Shown: in pieces, positions 17,018 to 26,343 of the stretch | Layout of the letters: each line of letters opens with the position of its first letter | How positions within the stretch are numbered: the first letter of the stretch is position 1 | Origin: Pseudomonadales bacterium | GTDB lineage: Bacteria > Pseudomonadota > Gammaproteobacteria > Pseudomonadales > Ketobacteraceae | DNA: 64,000 nt | Assembly (NCBI GenBank): GCA_002701845.1 | Contig: NZXG01000023.1 | Span: 1-64,000 of the forward strand | Direction of reading: 5' to 3' | Position numbers and translations under genes: made by a program | The notes under the pieces: model-generated | What the model saw: the letters and a program-made list of their open reading frames with translations, nothing else | Told to the model about the DNA's origin: nothing | The model's database searches: none

Positions 17018-18412
17018 CTAAAACAATTTTCCGGGGTTTAACAGATTCATGGGATCCAGAGCTTTCTTGATAGCCGTCATCACCGCCACGGTGGTAGCGC
17101 CCTTTTCCTGTAACAGAAAGGCTTTTTTGCCCAGGCCAATCCCGTGTTCGCCGGTGCAGGTGCCACCCAGGCTGTGGGCGCGCTCCACCAGCCGCTGGTG
17201 AATGGCCTCGGCCTGGGCCCGGCGCTCAATATCATCCGGGGCGATGCTGAACAGCAAATGAAAATTGCCATCCCCCACATGTCCCACCAGAGGGACCTGG
17301 AGCTGTGCCGCCGCCAGATCCGCCTGGGTGGCCTCGATGCATTGCGCCAGCCTGGACAGGGGCACGCAGACATCGGTGACCCAGCCCTGCCCGTGGGGCA
17401 CCTGGGCCAGGGCGGCATAGTAGGCCTGGTGCCGGGCATGCCACTGGCGTCGCCGATCCTCTTCCTGCCGTGCCCATTGCAAGCCGGTACTGCCCTGGTC
17501 CCGGCACAGGGTCTCAGCGCAGGCAGCCTGTTCTGTGGTGGCGTCCAGGGTGCCGTGAAATTCCAGAAACAAGCTGGGTTGCTCAGGATAGCGGGTGCGG
17601 CAGTACTGATTCACCGCCGCCATGGCGGCGCTGTCCAGCAGTTCGAGGAGGGCCGGGTGCAGGCCGTGCTGCAGCATGGCGATAACCGCCGCCACCGCCT
17701 GGGCAACGCTGGGAAACCCCACTTGAGCGGTGGTGACATGCGGCGGTATGGCATGCAGTCGCAGCCGCAGGCCGGTGATCAGGGCCAGGGTGCCTTCACT
17801 GCCGATCAGCAGTTCTGTCAGATTATAGCCGGCGCTGGATTTGCGGGCAGCGCTGCCGGTTTGGATCTGTGCGCCGTCCGCCAGTACCGCCTCCAGCGCC
17901 AGCACATTGGCCTTCATACCGCCATAACGCAGGGTGGTGGTGCCGGAAGCACCGGTGGCCGCCATCCCCCCGAGGGTGGCGTTGGCGCCGGGATCCACCG
18001 GAAAAAACAGGCCCTGATCCCGCAACGCCAGATTCAATTGTTCCCGGGTGACGCCCGGCTCCACCAGGCAGTCCTGATCCCCGGGGTTGATGGCCAGAAT
18101 CCGGTTCATGGTCGAGAAATCCACTGCCACGCCACCTTGCACACACTGCAGCTGGCCCTCCACGCTGGTGCCGGCGCCGTGGGCGATCATTGGTGTTTGT
18201 TGACGATGACAGGCCCGGGCCAGGGCCAGCACCTCGGCGCTGCTGGTGACATAAGCCACCGCCGCCGGAGGCGCCGGGGTATGATGACTTTCACCCCGGC
18301 CGTGCTGCTGCAGAATCGCTGGCCGGGTGCTATAGCGGTCGCCCAGGATGGATTCCAGGGTTTCCTCCAGGGCCGGCGGCAGGGATGCGACGGGTGGGGA
18401 CGTGAGCGACAT
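17018..18412 (-). CDS. FAD-linked oxidase (D-lactate / glycolate dehydrogenase family)
   Basis: A 464-residue flavoprotein of the GlcD/DLD family. The PP-loop FAD domain contains PMIAHGAGTSVEGQ and VDPGANATLGGMAATGASGTTTLRYG. The C-terminal domain has HVGDGNFH with metal-binding histidine, and TGEHGIGLGKKAFL. Family members oxidise 2-hydroxy acids such as D-lactate, glycolate or D-2-hydroxyglutarate, passing electrons to quinones or cytochromes at the inner membrane. The downstream aminotransferase and DJ-1 genes favour glycolate or D-lactate as substrate, which is an inference. It is the first gene of the minus-strand group at 14.6-18.4 kb. GGAGG precedes the ATG. Confidence 0.82.
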   Translation of the reverse strand: MSLTSPPVASLPPALEETLESILGDRYSTRPAILQQHGRGESHHTPAPPAAVAYVTSSAEVLALARACHRQQTPMIAHGAGTSVEGQLQCVQGGVAVDFSTMNRILAINPGDQDCLVEPGVTREQLNLALRDQGLFFPVDPGANATLGGMAATGASGTTTLRYGGMKANVLALEAVLADGAQIQTGSAARKSSAGYNLTELLIGSEGTLALITGLRLRLHAIPPHVTTAQVGFPSVAQAVAAVIAMLQHGLHPALLELLDSAAMAAVNQYCRTRYPEQPSLFLEFHGTLDATTEQAACAETLCRDQGSTGLQWARQEEDRRRQWHARHQAYYAALAQVPHGQGWVTDVCVPLSRLAQCIEATQADLAAAQLQVPLVGHVGDGNFHLLFSIAPDDIERRAQAEAIHQRLVERAHSLGGTCTGEHGIGLGKKAFLLQEKGATTVAVMTAIKKALDPMNLLNPGKLF

Positions 18413-18759
18413 AAACCTCCTTTATCCAGGTTCCAGGTTCCAGGTTCCAGGTTCCGGCTTCCCGGTTGCGGACAGCGTCTTCCGGCGACCGCTGGCCGGT
18501 TTATAACAGGTTGCCATGTCATCAGCTTAACACAGCGCTCAGCTATGGTAACTCAATTCCCCGGCGTGGGGGCAGCCCGGCCGCCAAGCCTGTGTTTGTC
18601 TGGGTGGGATTTGACAAGTGTCGGGCAAGTCTTCACCATGAGACAGACTTAGTTTCCCGCTCTCAGAAACCCGGAAACGGGTTTGCTGTCTATTTATTGG
18701 GGTTGTTGCAAGACGGCCTGACAGCACCATGTGGTGCATCTAAATTAAGGAGGGTTTCT
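18413..18759. other. Divergent intergenic region between the FAD oxidase and acnA
   Basis: 347 bases separate divergent genes and should hold promoters for both. Near the FAD-oxidase start is the tandem heptamer array (listed separately). A TTGACA at 18611-18616 lacks a good -10. Two small perfect hairpins, 18667-18673 with 18678-18684 and 18724-18729 with 18732-18737, lie in the likely acnA leader just before its AAGGAGGG ribosome-binding site. No gene was found; an ORF running through it from 18466 is only the open upstream extension of acnA. Confidence 0.45.
18424..18457. repeat. Tandem heptamer repeat (TTCCAGG)n
   Basis: Three exact tandem copies of TTCCAGG occupy 18431-18451, flanked by a one-mismatch copy (18424-18430) and a degenerate copy (18452-18457). 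The array lies 11 bases upstream of the FAD-linked oxidase start codon. A related degenerate pattern occurs just after the DUF924 stop at about 4762-4800. Arrays of this size can vary by strand slippage. Confidence 0.8.
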
Positions 18760-21429
18760 ATGTCTGCCACCGGTGAAGATTCGTTTGGAGTTCGTGATGA
18801 ACTGGAGGTTGACGGCGCCACCTACCGTTACTTCAGCCTCGCCAAACTGGAGCAAAACGACAACCCCAGCGTCAACCAGCTCCCCTACTCCCTGAAAGTG
18901 CTTCTGGAAAACCTGCTGCGGAATGAGGACGGCCGCTCGGTCACGCCCGCGCACGTTGAGGCGATTCTGGCCTGGCCCGAAACCCGCAGCTCAAAACAGG
19001 AAATTGCCTATCGCCCGGCCCGGGTATTGATGCAGGATTTTACCGGCGTGCCGGCGGTGGTGGATCTGGCAGCCATGCGGGATGCGGTGGCCAATCTGGG
19101 CAAGAACCCGGCTGTCATCAACCCGTTAAGCCAGGTGGATCTGGTGATCGACCATTCGGTGATGGTGGATCACTTCGCCGACCCTTCCGCTTACCACGAC
19201 AACGTGGCCATCGAGATGGAACGCAATAAGGAACGCTATCAGTTTCTGCGTTGGGGGCAGGCAGCCTTTAATAATTTCCGGGTGGTACCGCCGGGCACCG
19301 GCATCTGCCATCAGGTGAATCTGGAATACCTGGCCGAGGTGGCCTGGAACAAGGAAATCGACGGTGCCCGCTATGTGTATCCGGACACCCTGGTGGGCAC
19401 TGACAGCCACACCACCATGATCAATGGCCTGGGGGTACTGGGCTGGGGCGTGGGCGGCATCGAAGCGGAGGCCGCCATGCTGGGGCAACCGGTATCCATG
19501 CTGATTCCGGAAGTGGTGGGCTTCGAGCTCAGCGGACAATTGAGGGATGGCGTCACCGCCACCGACCTGGTGCTCACGGTGGTGCAGATGCTGCGGCAAC
19601 ACGGCGTGGTGGGTAAGTTCGTGGAATTCTACGGCGATGGCATGGATCAGCTGCCGCTGGCGGATCGCGCCACCATCGCCAATATGGCGCCGGAATACGG
19701 CGCCACCTGTGGTTTCTTCCCGGTGGACCGGGAGACCATCAATTATCTGGAATTGTCCGGCCGGGATCCCCAGCTGGTGAAACTGGTGGAAACCTATTGC
19801 AAGGCCCAGGGCCTGTGGCGGGATGAATCCCACCCCCGGGTCTATAGCAGCACCCTGAGTTTGGATTTGAATCAGGTGACCCCCAGCGTGGCGGGCCCCA
19901 AACGGCCCCAGGATCGGGTGGATCTGCCGGATCTGGGCAAATCGGTGATGGAAATTATCAACCTTTCCGGCCGCATGGAACCGGAAGCAGTACCGGTGTC
20001 CGGTGAGGATTACAAGCTTAACGACGGGGATGTGGTGATTGCCGCCATTACCTCCTGCACCAATACGTCCAATCCCATGGTGATGCTGGCGGCCGGGCTG
20101 GTGGCCAAAAAAGCGGTGGAGAAGGGTATTTCCCGCAAGCCCTGGGTGAAAAGCTCCCTGGCCCCCGGTTCCAAAGTAGTAACCGAATATCTGCAGGCCG
20201 CCGGTTTGCAGACTTATCTCGACCAGTTGGGTTTCAATCTGGTGGGGTATGGCTGTACCACCTGTATTGGTAACTCCGGCCCGTTGCCGGATCCCATTGA
20301 AGAGGCCATTGAGGGCGGCCAGCTTACGGTATGCTCGGTGCTGTCCGGTAACCGCAACTTCGAGGGCCGGATTCATGCCAAGGTGCGGGCCAACTGGCTG
20401 GCTTCGCCGCCGCTGGTGGTGATTATGGCCCTGGCAGGTACCACGCTGAAAAACCTGGACGAGGATCCGGTAGCGGAAACCGACAGCGGGGATCCGGTTT
20501 ACTTAAAGGATCTGTGGCCCAGCAATGCCGAAATTAAAGAGGCCATGGCCAGCGTTTCCAGCACCATGTTCAGCGAGCAGTACGCGGATGTATTCACCGG
20601 CGACGAGCAATGGCAGGCGATTAAGGTGGAGCCCAGCAAAACCTATCCCTGGGATTCCAATTCCACCTATATCCAGAACCCTCCGTTTTTTGAAGGTGCT
20701 GAGCCGGTATTGCTGGAGGATGTGAAAGGGGCCAGGATTCTGGCGCTGCTGGGAGACAGCATCACCACTGACCATATATCCCCGGCCGGCAGTATTGCCG
20801 AGGCCAGCCCGGCGGGCCGCTACCTGGTGGAACACGGCGTCCAGAAAAAAGATTTCAATTCCTACGGCTCCCGGCGGGGCAATCACGAAGTGATGATGCG
20901 GGGCACCTTTGCCAACGTGCGCATCAAGAACGAGATGTGTCCCGGCGTGGAAGGTGGCGTTACCAAACTGCAACCGGAAGGGGAGCAGATGCCGATTTAC
21001 GACGCCGCCATGAAATACCTGGAACAGGGCGTGCCTCTGGTAGTGATCGCGGGCCGGGAATACGGCACCGGATCCAGTCGCGACTGGGCCGCCAAGGGTA
21101 CCCGCCTGCTGGGGGTCAAGGCGGTCATCGCCGAAAGCTACGAGCGTATTCACCGCTCCAATCTGGTGGGCATGGGCGTGTTGCCCCTGGAGTTCCCCAC
21201 CGGCGTCAACCGGGAAACCCTCAAACTGGACGGCAGTGAGCAGATCCATTTATCCGGTCTGTCGGAACTGGCCATTGGCTCCGCGGTGGTGCTTACCGTG
21301 GAGCGCAGCGACGGCTCCCGGGAAACCTGCGAGCTGAAATGTCGCCTGGATACGGAGGATGAATTCCAGTATTTCGTCAATGGCGGCATTTTACAGTATG
21401 TGTTGCAGCAGCTGACCGCGGAGGCCTGA
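18760..21429 (+). CDS. acnA: Aconitate hydratase A (aconitase)
   Basis: An 889-residue aconitase of the AcnA/IRP1 type, interconverting citrate and isocitrate in the TCA cycle. The [4Fe-4S] ligands are C433 (TSCTNTSNP), C499 and C502 (GCTTCIGNSGP), within two or three residues of those in E. coli AcnA. Other landmarks are DSHTTMINGLGVLGWGVGGIEAE and, in the swivel domain, GREYGTGSSRDWAAKG and RIHRSNLVGMGVLPLEF. The open frame extends to 18466, but the ATG at 18760 with AAGGAGGG five bases before it gives the normal length. It is followed at 21 bases by fumC and then pyk, an apparent central-carbon operon. Confidence 0.96.
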   Translation: MSATGEDSFGVRDELEVDGATYRYFSLAKLEQNDNPSVNQLPYSLKVLLENLLRNEDGRSVTPAHVEAILAWPETRSSKQEIAYRPARVLMQDFTGVPAVVDLAAMRDAVANLGKNPAVINPLSQVDLVIDHSVMVDHFADPSAYHDNVAIEMERNKERYQFLRWGQAAFNNFRVVPPGTGICHQVNLEYLAEVAWNKEIDGARYVYPDTLVGTDSHTTMINGLGVLGWGVGGIEAEAAMLGQPVSMLIPEVVGFELSGQLRDGVTATDLVLTVVQMLRQHGVVGKFVEFYGDGMDQLPLADRATIANMAPEYGATCGFFPVDRETINYLELSGRDPQLVKLVETYCKAQGLWRDESHPRVYSSTLSLDLNQVTPSVAGPKRPQDRVDLPDLGKSVMEIINLSGRMEPEAVPVSGEDYKLNDGDVVIAAITSCTNTSNPMVMLAAGLVAKKAVEKGISRKPWVKSSLAPGSKVVTEYLQAAGLQTYLDQLGFNLVGYGCTTCIGNSGPLPDPIEEAIEGGQLTVCSVLSGNRNFEGRIHAKVRANWLASPPLVVIMALAGTTLKNLDEDPVAETDSGDPVYLKDLWPSNAEIKEAMASVSSTMFSEQYADVFTGDEQWQAIKVEPSKTYPWDSNSTYIQNPPFFEGAEPVLLEDVKGARILALLGDSITTDHISPAGSIAEASPAGRYLVEHGVQKKDFNSYGSRRGNHEVMMRGTFANVRIKNEMCPGVEGGVTKLQPEGEQMPIYDAAMKYLEQGVPLVVIAGREYGTGSSRDWAAKGTRLLGVKAVIAESYERIHRSNLVGMGVLPLEFPTGVNRETLKLDGSEQIHLSGLSELAIGSAVVLTVERSDGSRETCELKCRLDTEDEFQYFVNGGILQYVLQQLTAEA

Positions 21430-21450
21430 ATACAGGTCACAGGGAGCGTT

Positions 21451-22836
21451 ATGGAAACGCGAACGGAAACCGATGCCCTGGGCCCGGTGGAGGTACCGGC
21501 CCGGGCCCTGTGGGGCGCGCAAACCCAGCGCGCCCTGAATAACTTCCAAATTGGCAGTCATCAGTTCCCCCCCGAATTTATTCATCGCTTTGCCTTGCTG
21601 AAAAAAGCCGCGGCGCTAACCAATCTGGAACTGGGCAAGCTCAGTGAGGAGCTGTCTGGTTATATCATCGCCGCCTGCGATGAAGTGATTGCCGGCGAGC
21701 ACGATGACCAGTTTCCGGTACCGGTGTGGCAAACCGGCAGCGGTACCCAGGTCAACATGAACCTCAACGAAGTGATTGCCAACCGGGCCAATGAGCTGGC
21801 CGGCGAGCCCCGGGGGAGTAAAGCGCCGGTCCACCCCAATGATCATGTGAATCTGTCCCAGTCCTCCAATGACACCGTGCCCACGGTGATGCATCTGACC
21901 GTGATGCTGGGGTTGGAACAAAAGCTGATGCCTGCCCTGTATGCCCTGGTGGAATCGCTGCAGGACAAGGCCACGGAATTTGCCGACCGGCTTAAGAGCG
22001 GGCGTACGCACATGATGGATGCCACACCGGTGACTCTGGGGCAGGAATTTGCTGCCTACGGGGCGCAAATCCAGTATGCCCGGGAACAACTGCAGGCGCT
22101 GTATCCGGCCCTGCAGCAACTGGCCATCGGCGGCAGCGCCGTGGGCACCGGACTCAATACCCACCCCCGCTGGTCCGGCGCGGTGGTACAGAAAATTGCC
22201 AATCTCTCCGGTACCCCGTTTCAGCCGGCGGATAATAAATTTATGGCGCTGGCGGGGCACGAGGCTTTATTGGATTGCCACGGTCGTCTGCGGCTGCTGG
22301 CCACCGCTCTCTACAAAATGGCCAGTGATTTGCGGCTGATGGGCAGTGGCCCCCGTTGCGGTTTGGGGGAGATTCGCCTGCCCGCCAATGAGCCGGGCAG
22401 CTCCATTATGCCGGGGAAAGTGAATCCCACCCAGATCGAAGCCCTCACCATGGTTTGCCTGCGGGTGATGGGCAACGACACCACCGTGGCCATGGCCAAC
22501 AGCCAGGGTCAGTTTGAACTGAATGTTTACAAACCTGTTATTGTACATTGCCTGTGGGAGTCCATTACCTTGCTGGCGGACGCCATGGAAAGCGTGCGGG
22601 TTCATTGCGTGGTGGGCATCCGCCCCAACCATGATAACCTGGATCAGTTGGTGGAGCGGTCGCTGATGCTGGTGACGGCGCTTACTCCGCGTATTGGTTA
22701 TGATAAAGCCTCCCAGGCTGCCAAATGGGCGTTTGAGAATAATGCTTCATTGCGGGAGGCGGTGACCCAACTGGGTTTTCTAAATGCCGACGAGTACGAT
22801 AAATTAGTGGTACCTGCCAATATGCTGTCACCCTGA
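21451..22836 (+). CDS. fumC: Class II fumarate hydratase
   Basis: A 461-residue oxygen-stable fumarase of the aspartase/fumarase superfamily, converting fumarate to L-malate. It shows the family blocks in order: WGAQTQRALNNF, VWQTGSGTQVNMNLNEV, NLSQSSNDTVPT, GRTHMMDATPVTLGQEF, and the signature loop GSSIMPGKVNPTQ near 316-328 with the catalytic serine. Length is normal. The start ATG has GGGAGCG upstream and follows acnA by 21 bases. As an iron-free enzyme it would act when Fe-S fumarases are damaged or iron is scarce. Confidence 0.95.
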   Translation: METRTETDALGPVEVPARALWGAQTQRALNNFQIGSHQFPPEFIHRFALLKKAAALTNLELGKLSEELSGYIIAACDEVIAGEHDDQFPVPVWQTGSGTQVNMNLNEVIANRANELAGEPRGSKAPVHPNDHVNLSQSSNDTVPTVMHLTVMLGLEQKLMPALYALVESLQDKATEFADRLKSGRTHMMDATPVTLGQEFAAYGAQIQYAREQLQALYPALQQLAIGGSAVGTGLNTHPRWSGAVVQKIANLSGTPFQPADNKFMALAGHEALLDCHGRLRLLATALYKMASDLRLMGSGPRCGLGEIRLPANEPGSSIMPGKVNPTQIEALTMVCLRVMGNDTTVAMANSQGQFELNVYKPVIVHCLWESITLLADAMESVRVHCVVGIRPNHDNLDQLVERSLMLVTALTPRIGYDKASQAAKWAFENNASLREAVTQLGFLNADEYDKLVVPANMLSP

Positions 22837-22859
22837 CAGCAATGCTTAAGGGGTTTTGA

Positions 22860-24308
22860 ATGATTCGTCGTACCAAGATTGTTGCCACTGTCGGGCCCGC
22901 CTGTGACAGCAGCGAAATGCTGAGTACGCTGGTGCGCGCGGGGGTGGATGTATTCCGCTTGAATTTCTCTCACGGCACGGCCGAGCATCATCGCACGGTG
23001 GCGGAACGGATTCGTGCAGTGGCGGAGGAGGCAGGCAAGAGTGTGGCCACCCTGGTGGACCTGCAGGGTCCAAAGATACGCATCGACCGGTTTCGTAACG
23101 GCAAGGTAAAACTGGAAAACGGCGCGGCGTTCACTCTGGATGCGGCCATGGATGAAAACGCCGGCGATGAACAGGGGGTCGGGCTGGCTTACAAGGAGCT
23201 GCCCCAGGATTGCAGCGCCGGTGACACTCTGCTGTTGAATGATGGCCTGATCGAGCTGCAGGTGGAAGCAGTGGAGCAGACCGCCGTGCATTGCCGGGTG
23301 GTGGTGGGCGGTGTGCTTAGTGACCGCAAGGGCCTCAACCGTAAAGGGGGCGGCCTCACTGCCCGGGCCCTCACCGACAAGGATCGCAACGACATCAAAC
23401 TGGCGGCGGAGTTGGATGCGGATTATCTCGCACTGTCCTTTCCCCGGGACGCGGACGACGTGCGCGAGGCGAGGGAACTATACCGTCAAGCCGGTGGCCA
23501 CGGCGGTGTGGTGGCCAAGATCGAACGGGCGGAGGCGGTGGCCAACCACTGCACTCTCGACAGCATTATGCTGGCCTCGGACGGGGTGATGGTGGCCCGG
23601 GGTGATCTGGCGGTGGAAATCGGTGATGCCGAGCTGGTGGGGGTGCAGAAACACGTCACCTGGCGCGCGCGACAGCTGAACCGGTTTGTCATCACCGCCA
23701 CCCAGATGATGGAGTCCATGATTAATCACCCGCAGCCCACCCGGGCGGAAATTTCCGATGTGGCCAACGCGGTGCTGGACGGCACCGACGCGGTGATGTT
23801 GTCGGCGGAAACCGCCACCGGCGGCTATCCGGAAGCCACCGTGCAGGCCATGAACCGGATTATTCTGGGGGCCGAGCATTCCCACCTGATGAGCAGTCTG
23901 CGGGAACAGGACAGCTATATTCCGGAGCGCATCGACGAGGCCATCGCCAGCGCCGCCATGTTTGTGGCCAACCGCCTGCCTGGGGTCAAGGCCATCATTG
24001 CCATGACCGAAACCGGCTCCACCCCCATGATGATGTCGCGGATTCGTTCCGGCCTGACCATCGTGGCATTCACGCCCCATGCCCGGTGCCAGCGGCGGCT
24101 GGCGGTCTATCGTGGTATTAAACCGGTCAGTTTCGACAGCGCCGCTATCGCGCCCACGGATGTCAACCAGAAAGCGGTGGCGCTGTTACTGGAACTGGGC
24201 GTGGTGCAAAGCGGTGACAAAGTGATTCTCACCAAAGGCGATTATGTCAACGTCAATGGTGGTACCAACACCTTGAAAGTGGTGGAGGTGGGTGGTCTGA
24301 TCCACTGA
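22860..24308 (+). CDS. pyk: Pyruvate kinase
   Basis: A 482-residue pyruvate kinase, making ATP and pyruvate from phosphoenolpyruvate and ADP. Landmarks are RRTKIVATVGPA at the start, LNFSHG, DLQGPKIRI, the catalytic-lysine motif VVAKIERAEAV, MVARGDLAVEIG, ITATQMMESM, and DAVMLSAETATGGYPE. The C-terminal allosteric domain is complete. The overall sequence resembles the PykA type of pseudomonads. It follows fumC by 23 bases and probably shares its transcript with acnA and fumC. Only four bases separate its stop from the oppositely oriented CoA-transferase gene. Confidence 0.95.
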   Translation: MIRRTKIVATVGPACDSSEMLSTLVRAGVDVFRLNFSHGTAEHHRTVAERIRAVAEEAGKSVATLVDLQGPKIRIDRFRNGKVKLENGAAFTLDAAMDENAGDEQGVGLAYKELPQDCSAGDTLLLNDGLIELQVEAVEQTAVHCRVVVGGVLSDRKGLNRKGGGLTARALTDKDRNDIKLAAELDADYLALSFPRDADDVREARELYRQAGGHGGVVAKIERAEAVANHCTLDSIMLASDGVMVARGDLAVEIGDAELVGVQKHVTWRARQLNRFVITATQMMESMINHPQPTRAEISDVANAVLDGTDAVMLSAETATGGYPEATVQAMNRIILGAEHSHLMSSLREQDSYIPERIDEAIASAAMFVANRLPGVKAIIAMTETGSTPMMMSRIRSGLTIVAFTPHARCQRRLAVYRGIKPVSFDSAAIAPTDVNQKAVALLLELGVVQSGDKVILTKGDYVNVNGGTNTLKVVEVGGLIH

Positions 24309-24312
24309 CCGG

Positions 24313-25596
24313 TTACAGCCGCAGCCCCCAATAGTCGAACGCCTGTCGGGTGAGGGTCTCCCGAAATTCCGGATGGGCGATTTCGATCAGGGCGCGACTG
24401 CGTTCCCGCAGGCTGCAGCCCCGCAGGTTGGCCACTCCAAATTCCGTGGCCACGTGATGCACGCTGCCCCGGGGGGTCACCACCCCCGCGCCCTGGGCCA
24501 GCACCGGCACGATGCGCGAATATTTCCCACCCCCGGCGGTGGCGGGAAAGGCAATAATTGAACGGCCTTCCGGCGACAGGCTGGCGCCCATCACAAAATC
24601 CAGTTGTCCGCCCACCCCGGAGTAAATCTGGGTGCCCAGTGAATCGGCGCAGATCTGCCCGGACAGGTCCACCTGCAGCGCGCTGTTGATGCTCACCATG
24701 TTAGGGTTGCGGCAAATGGTTTCGATGCTGTTGATGTACTCGATATCCAGAAACGCCACCTCCGGATTATCGTCCACAAACTGGTAGACTCGTTCACTAC
24801 CCATGACAAAACCGGTGACCAGCTTGCCCGGATGCTTGCGCTTGCGACTGTTATCAATGGCACCGTTTTCGCACAGGGGCACCACCCCGTCGGAGAACAT
24901 CTCAGTGTGAATCCCCAGATGCTGGTGATTGCCCAGGCAGGCCAGAGTGGCGTCGGGAATATCACCGATACCCATCTGCAGACAATCGCCATCTTCGATC
25001 AGCGCCGCTACCCGCTCGCCGATCTGGCGGGTCACCTCATTGTGCTGGGACGGCGGATGCATCGGCAGGGGCACACTGGCTTCGTAGGCGACGTCGATCT
25101 GGTTCAGATGAATAAAGGCATCGCCATGGGTACGGGGCATATGGGGGTTGATATGAGCCACTACCATCCCCGCCACTTCACAGGCCGCGCGGGTGGCTTC
25201 CACCGAGATGCCCAGGGAGCAGATGCCATGGCGATCCGGTGGCGCCACCTGAATCAGTACCACATCAATGGGCTGTTCGCCGCGCCGGAACAGGCGGGGA
25301 ATCTCGGACAGGGAAATGGGAATATAGTCGGCCTTGCCCTCGCGAATCAGCTGCCGGTTGTACTGACTGGCAAAGTAGGCCCGGGGTGCGATATGGCCGC
25401 CATCCACGGCCCGGGCCAGACCTTCGGCGTGCTCCAGATGCAACTGGTAAAGCTCAATGCCAGTGTGTTGCAGTGAGTGTTCCGCCAGTGCATCCAGTAA
25501 CACCCAGGGGGTGGCGGCCATGGAGTGAACCCAGACACTTTGATAGGAACGGATGCCGGCGACGGCCTCCAGTGCAGAATTAACGATTCGGGTCAT
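24313..25596 (-). CDS. Acetyl-CoA hydrolase/transferase family CoA-transferase
   Basis: A 427-residue class I CoA-transferase of the acetyl-CoA hydrolase/4-hydroxybutyrate CoA-transferase family. The glutamate that forms the CoA thioester is visible in GIHTEMFSDGVV (about residue 232). Other blocks are MGIGDIPDATL, SGVGGQLDFVMGA, and the C-terminal TEFGVANLRGCSLRERSRALIEIAHPEFRE. It should move CoA between acetyl-CoA or a similar donor and a carboxylic acid; the true substrate is unknown. Its ATG overlaps the stop of the upstream deacetylase-like gene (ATGA), indicating translational coupling in a transcript with the glycosyltransferase. Confidence 0.85.
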   Translation of the reverse strand: MTRIVNSALEAVAGIRSYQSVWVHSMAATPWVLLDALAEHSLQHTGIELYQLHLEHAEGLARAVDGGHIAPRAYFASQYNRQLIREGKADYIPISLSEIPRLFRRGEQPIDVVLIQVAPPDRHGICSLGISVEATRAACEVAGMVVAHINPHMPRTHGDAFIHLNQIDVAYEASVPLPMHPPSQHNEVTRQIGERVAALIEDGDCLQMGIGDIPDATLACLGNHQHLGIHTEMFSDGVVPLCENGAIDNSRKRKHPGKLVTGFVMGSERVYQFVDDNPEVAFLDIEYINSIETICRNPNMVSINSALQVDLSGQICADSLGTQIYSGVGGQLDFVMGASLSPEGRSIIAFPATAGGGKYSRIVPVLAQGAGVVTPRGSVHHVATEFGVANLRGCSLRERSRALIEIAHPEFRETLTRQAFDYWGLRL

Positions 25597-26342
25597 TCCG
25601 GTCTCCCGCTCACAGGCCCAGCATTGTCGCTTGCTGCGGTGAGTTGCGAATAGCTGATAAACCGCTCCACGGCGGCCAGATCCTGCCAGATATTGTGGGC
25701 CAATCCATACTGCAAATCAAAGGGGTGCAGACTGATGCGCAGCGGGATGCCGGTGCTGCCGGCGCGGGCGCGTTGATAGCGGTTGAACTGACGCAAAAAC
25801 GCCACCCGCAAGGGCGTGTCCGCCTCATAGCCGGCGAGGGGCAGCGATTGGAGGTTGCCTTGGGCCAGGTGTGTCACTCCCCGCAGGGTTTCCAGTTGCT
25901 GGAACGGTAAGGCCTGCCAGTGTGATAGGCGCAGACATCCGGCAGCCCAGGCCGGTGGCACGTACAGGTCCGGTGGTGGCAGCCGGTGATCTCGAAACCA
26001 GTGAAAACAGGCGTTGATGCGCTGTAATAATTCCGGCGCCGGGCGCGACAGATGTTCCGCCGCCCGCCGCGACAGCAGCAGGCTGTGGCACCAGTGATAC
26101 AGGCTGCGGGGCCTGGGGGAGCGGTGGCTCCAGCCGTGGCCCGCCAGGGGATGTCCGGCATCCGCCAGTTGCTGCAGCCAGTGCAGGTCCGGCTCACTCC
26201 AGTCCTTACCGGGCACCACCAGCAGCGTGGTGTGTGCTGGGGTTAACGCAGGAACCTTGTGTTGCAGGGCCTGCAACATGGCGCTTACCGGCGCCCGGGT
26301 CGCCGGCATCACATCGTGGATGCTCACCAGGCCACGCAACAT
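25593..26342 (-). CDS. DUF2334 / polysaccharide deacetylase-like protein
   Basis: About 249 residues starting MLRGLVSIHDVMPAT, with HPLAGHGWSHRS in the middle and a C-terminal SLHPFD segment. This is the layout of DUF2334 proteins, which share the NodB-like deacetylase barrel with its D and H-x(3-4)-H metal motifs. A cytosolic carbohydrate or glycolipid deacetylase is the natural guess. The frame is open to 26468, but the ATG at 26342 directly follows the glycosyltransferase stop (TGATATG) and is the family start. Its end overlaps the CoA-transferase start by 4 bases. The tight packing of glycosyltransferase, deacetylase-like protein and CoA-transferase suggests a shared pathway. Confidence 0.75.
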   Translation of the reverse strand: MLRGLVSIHDVMPATRAPVSAMLQALQHKVPALTPAHTTLLVVPGKDWSEPDLHWLQQLADAGHPLAGHGWSHRSPRPRSLYHWCHSLLLSRRAAEHLSRPAPELLQRINACFHWFRDHRLPPPDLYVPPAWAAGCLRLSHWQALPFQQLETLRGVTHLAQGNLQSLPLAGYEADTPLRVAFLRQFNRYQRARAGSTGIPLRISLHPFDLQYGLAHNIWQDLAAVERFISYSQLTAASDNAGPVSGRPE

Positions 26343-26343
26343 A

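Noticed and set aside
17144-18652. Long plus-strand ORF (502 codons) opposite the FAD-linked oxidase
   Set aside because: Its translation is low-information, rich in Gly/Gln/His as expected for the antisense of a GC-rich gene, and it overlaps a clearly recognisable flavoprotein.
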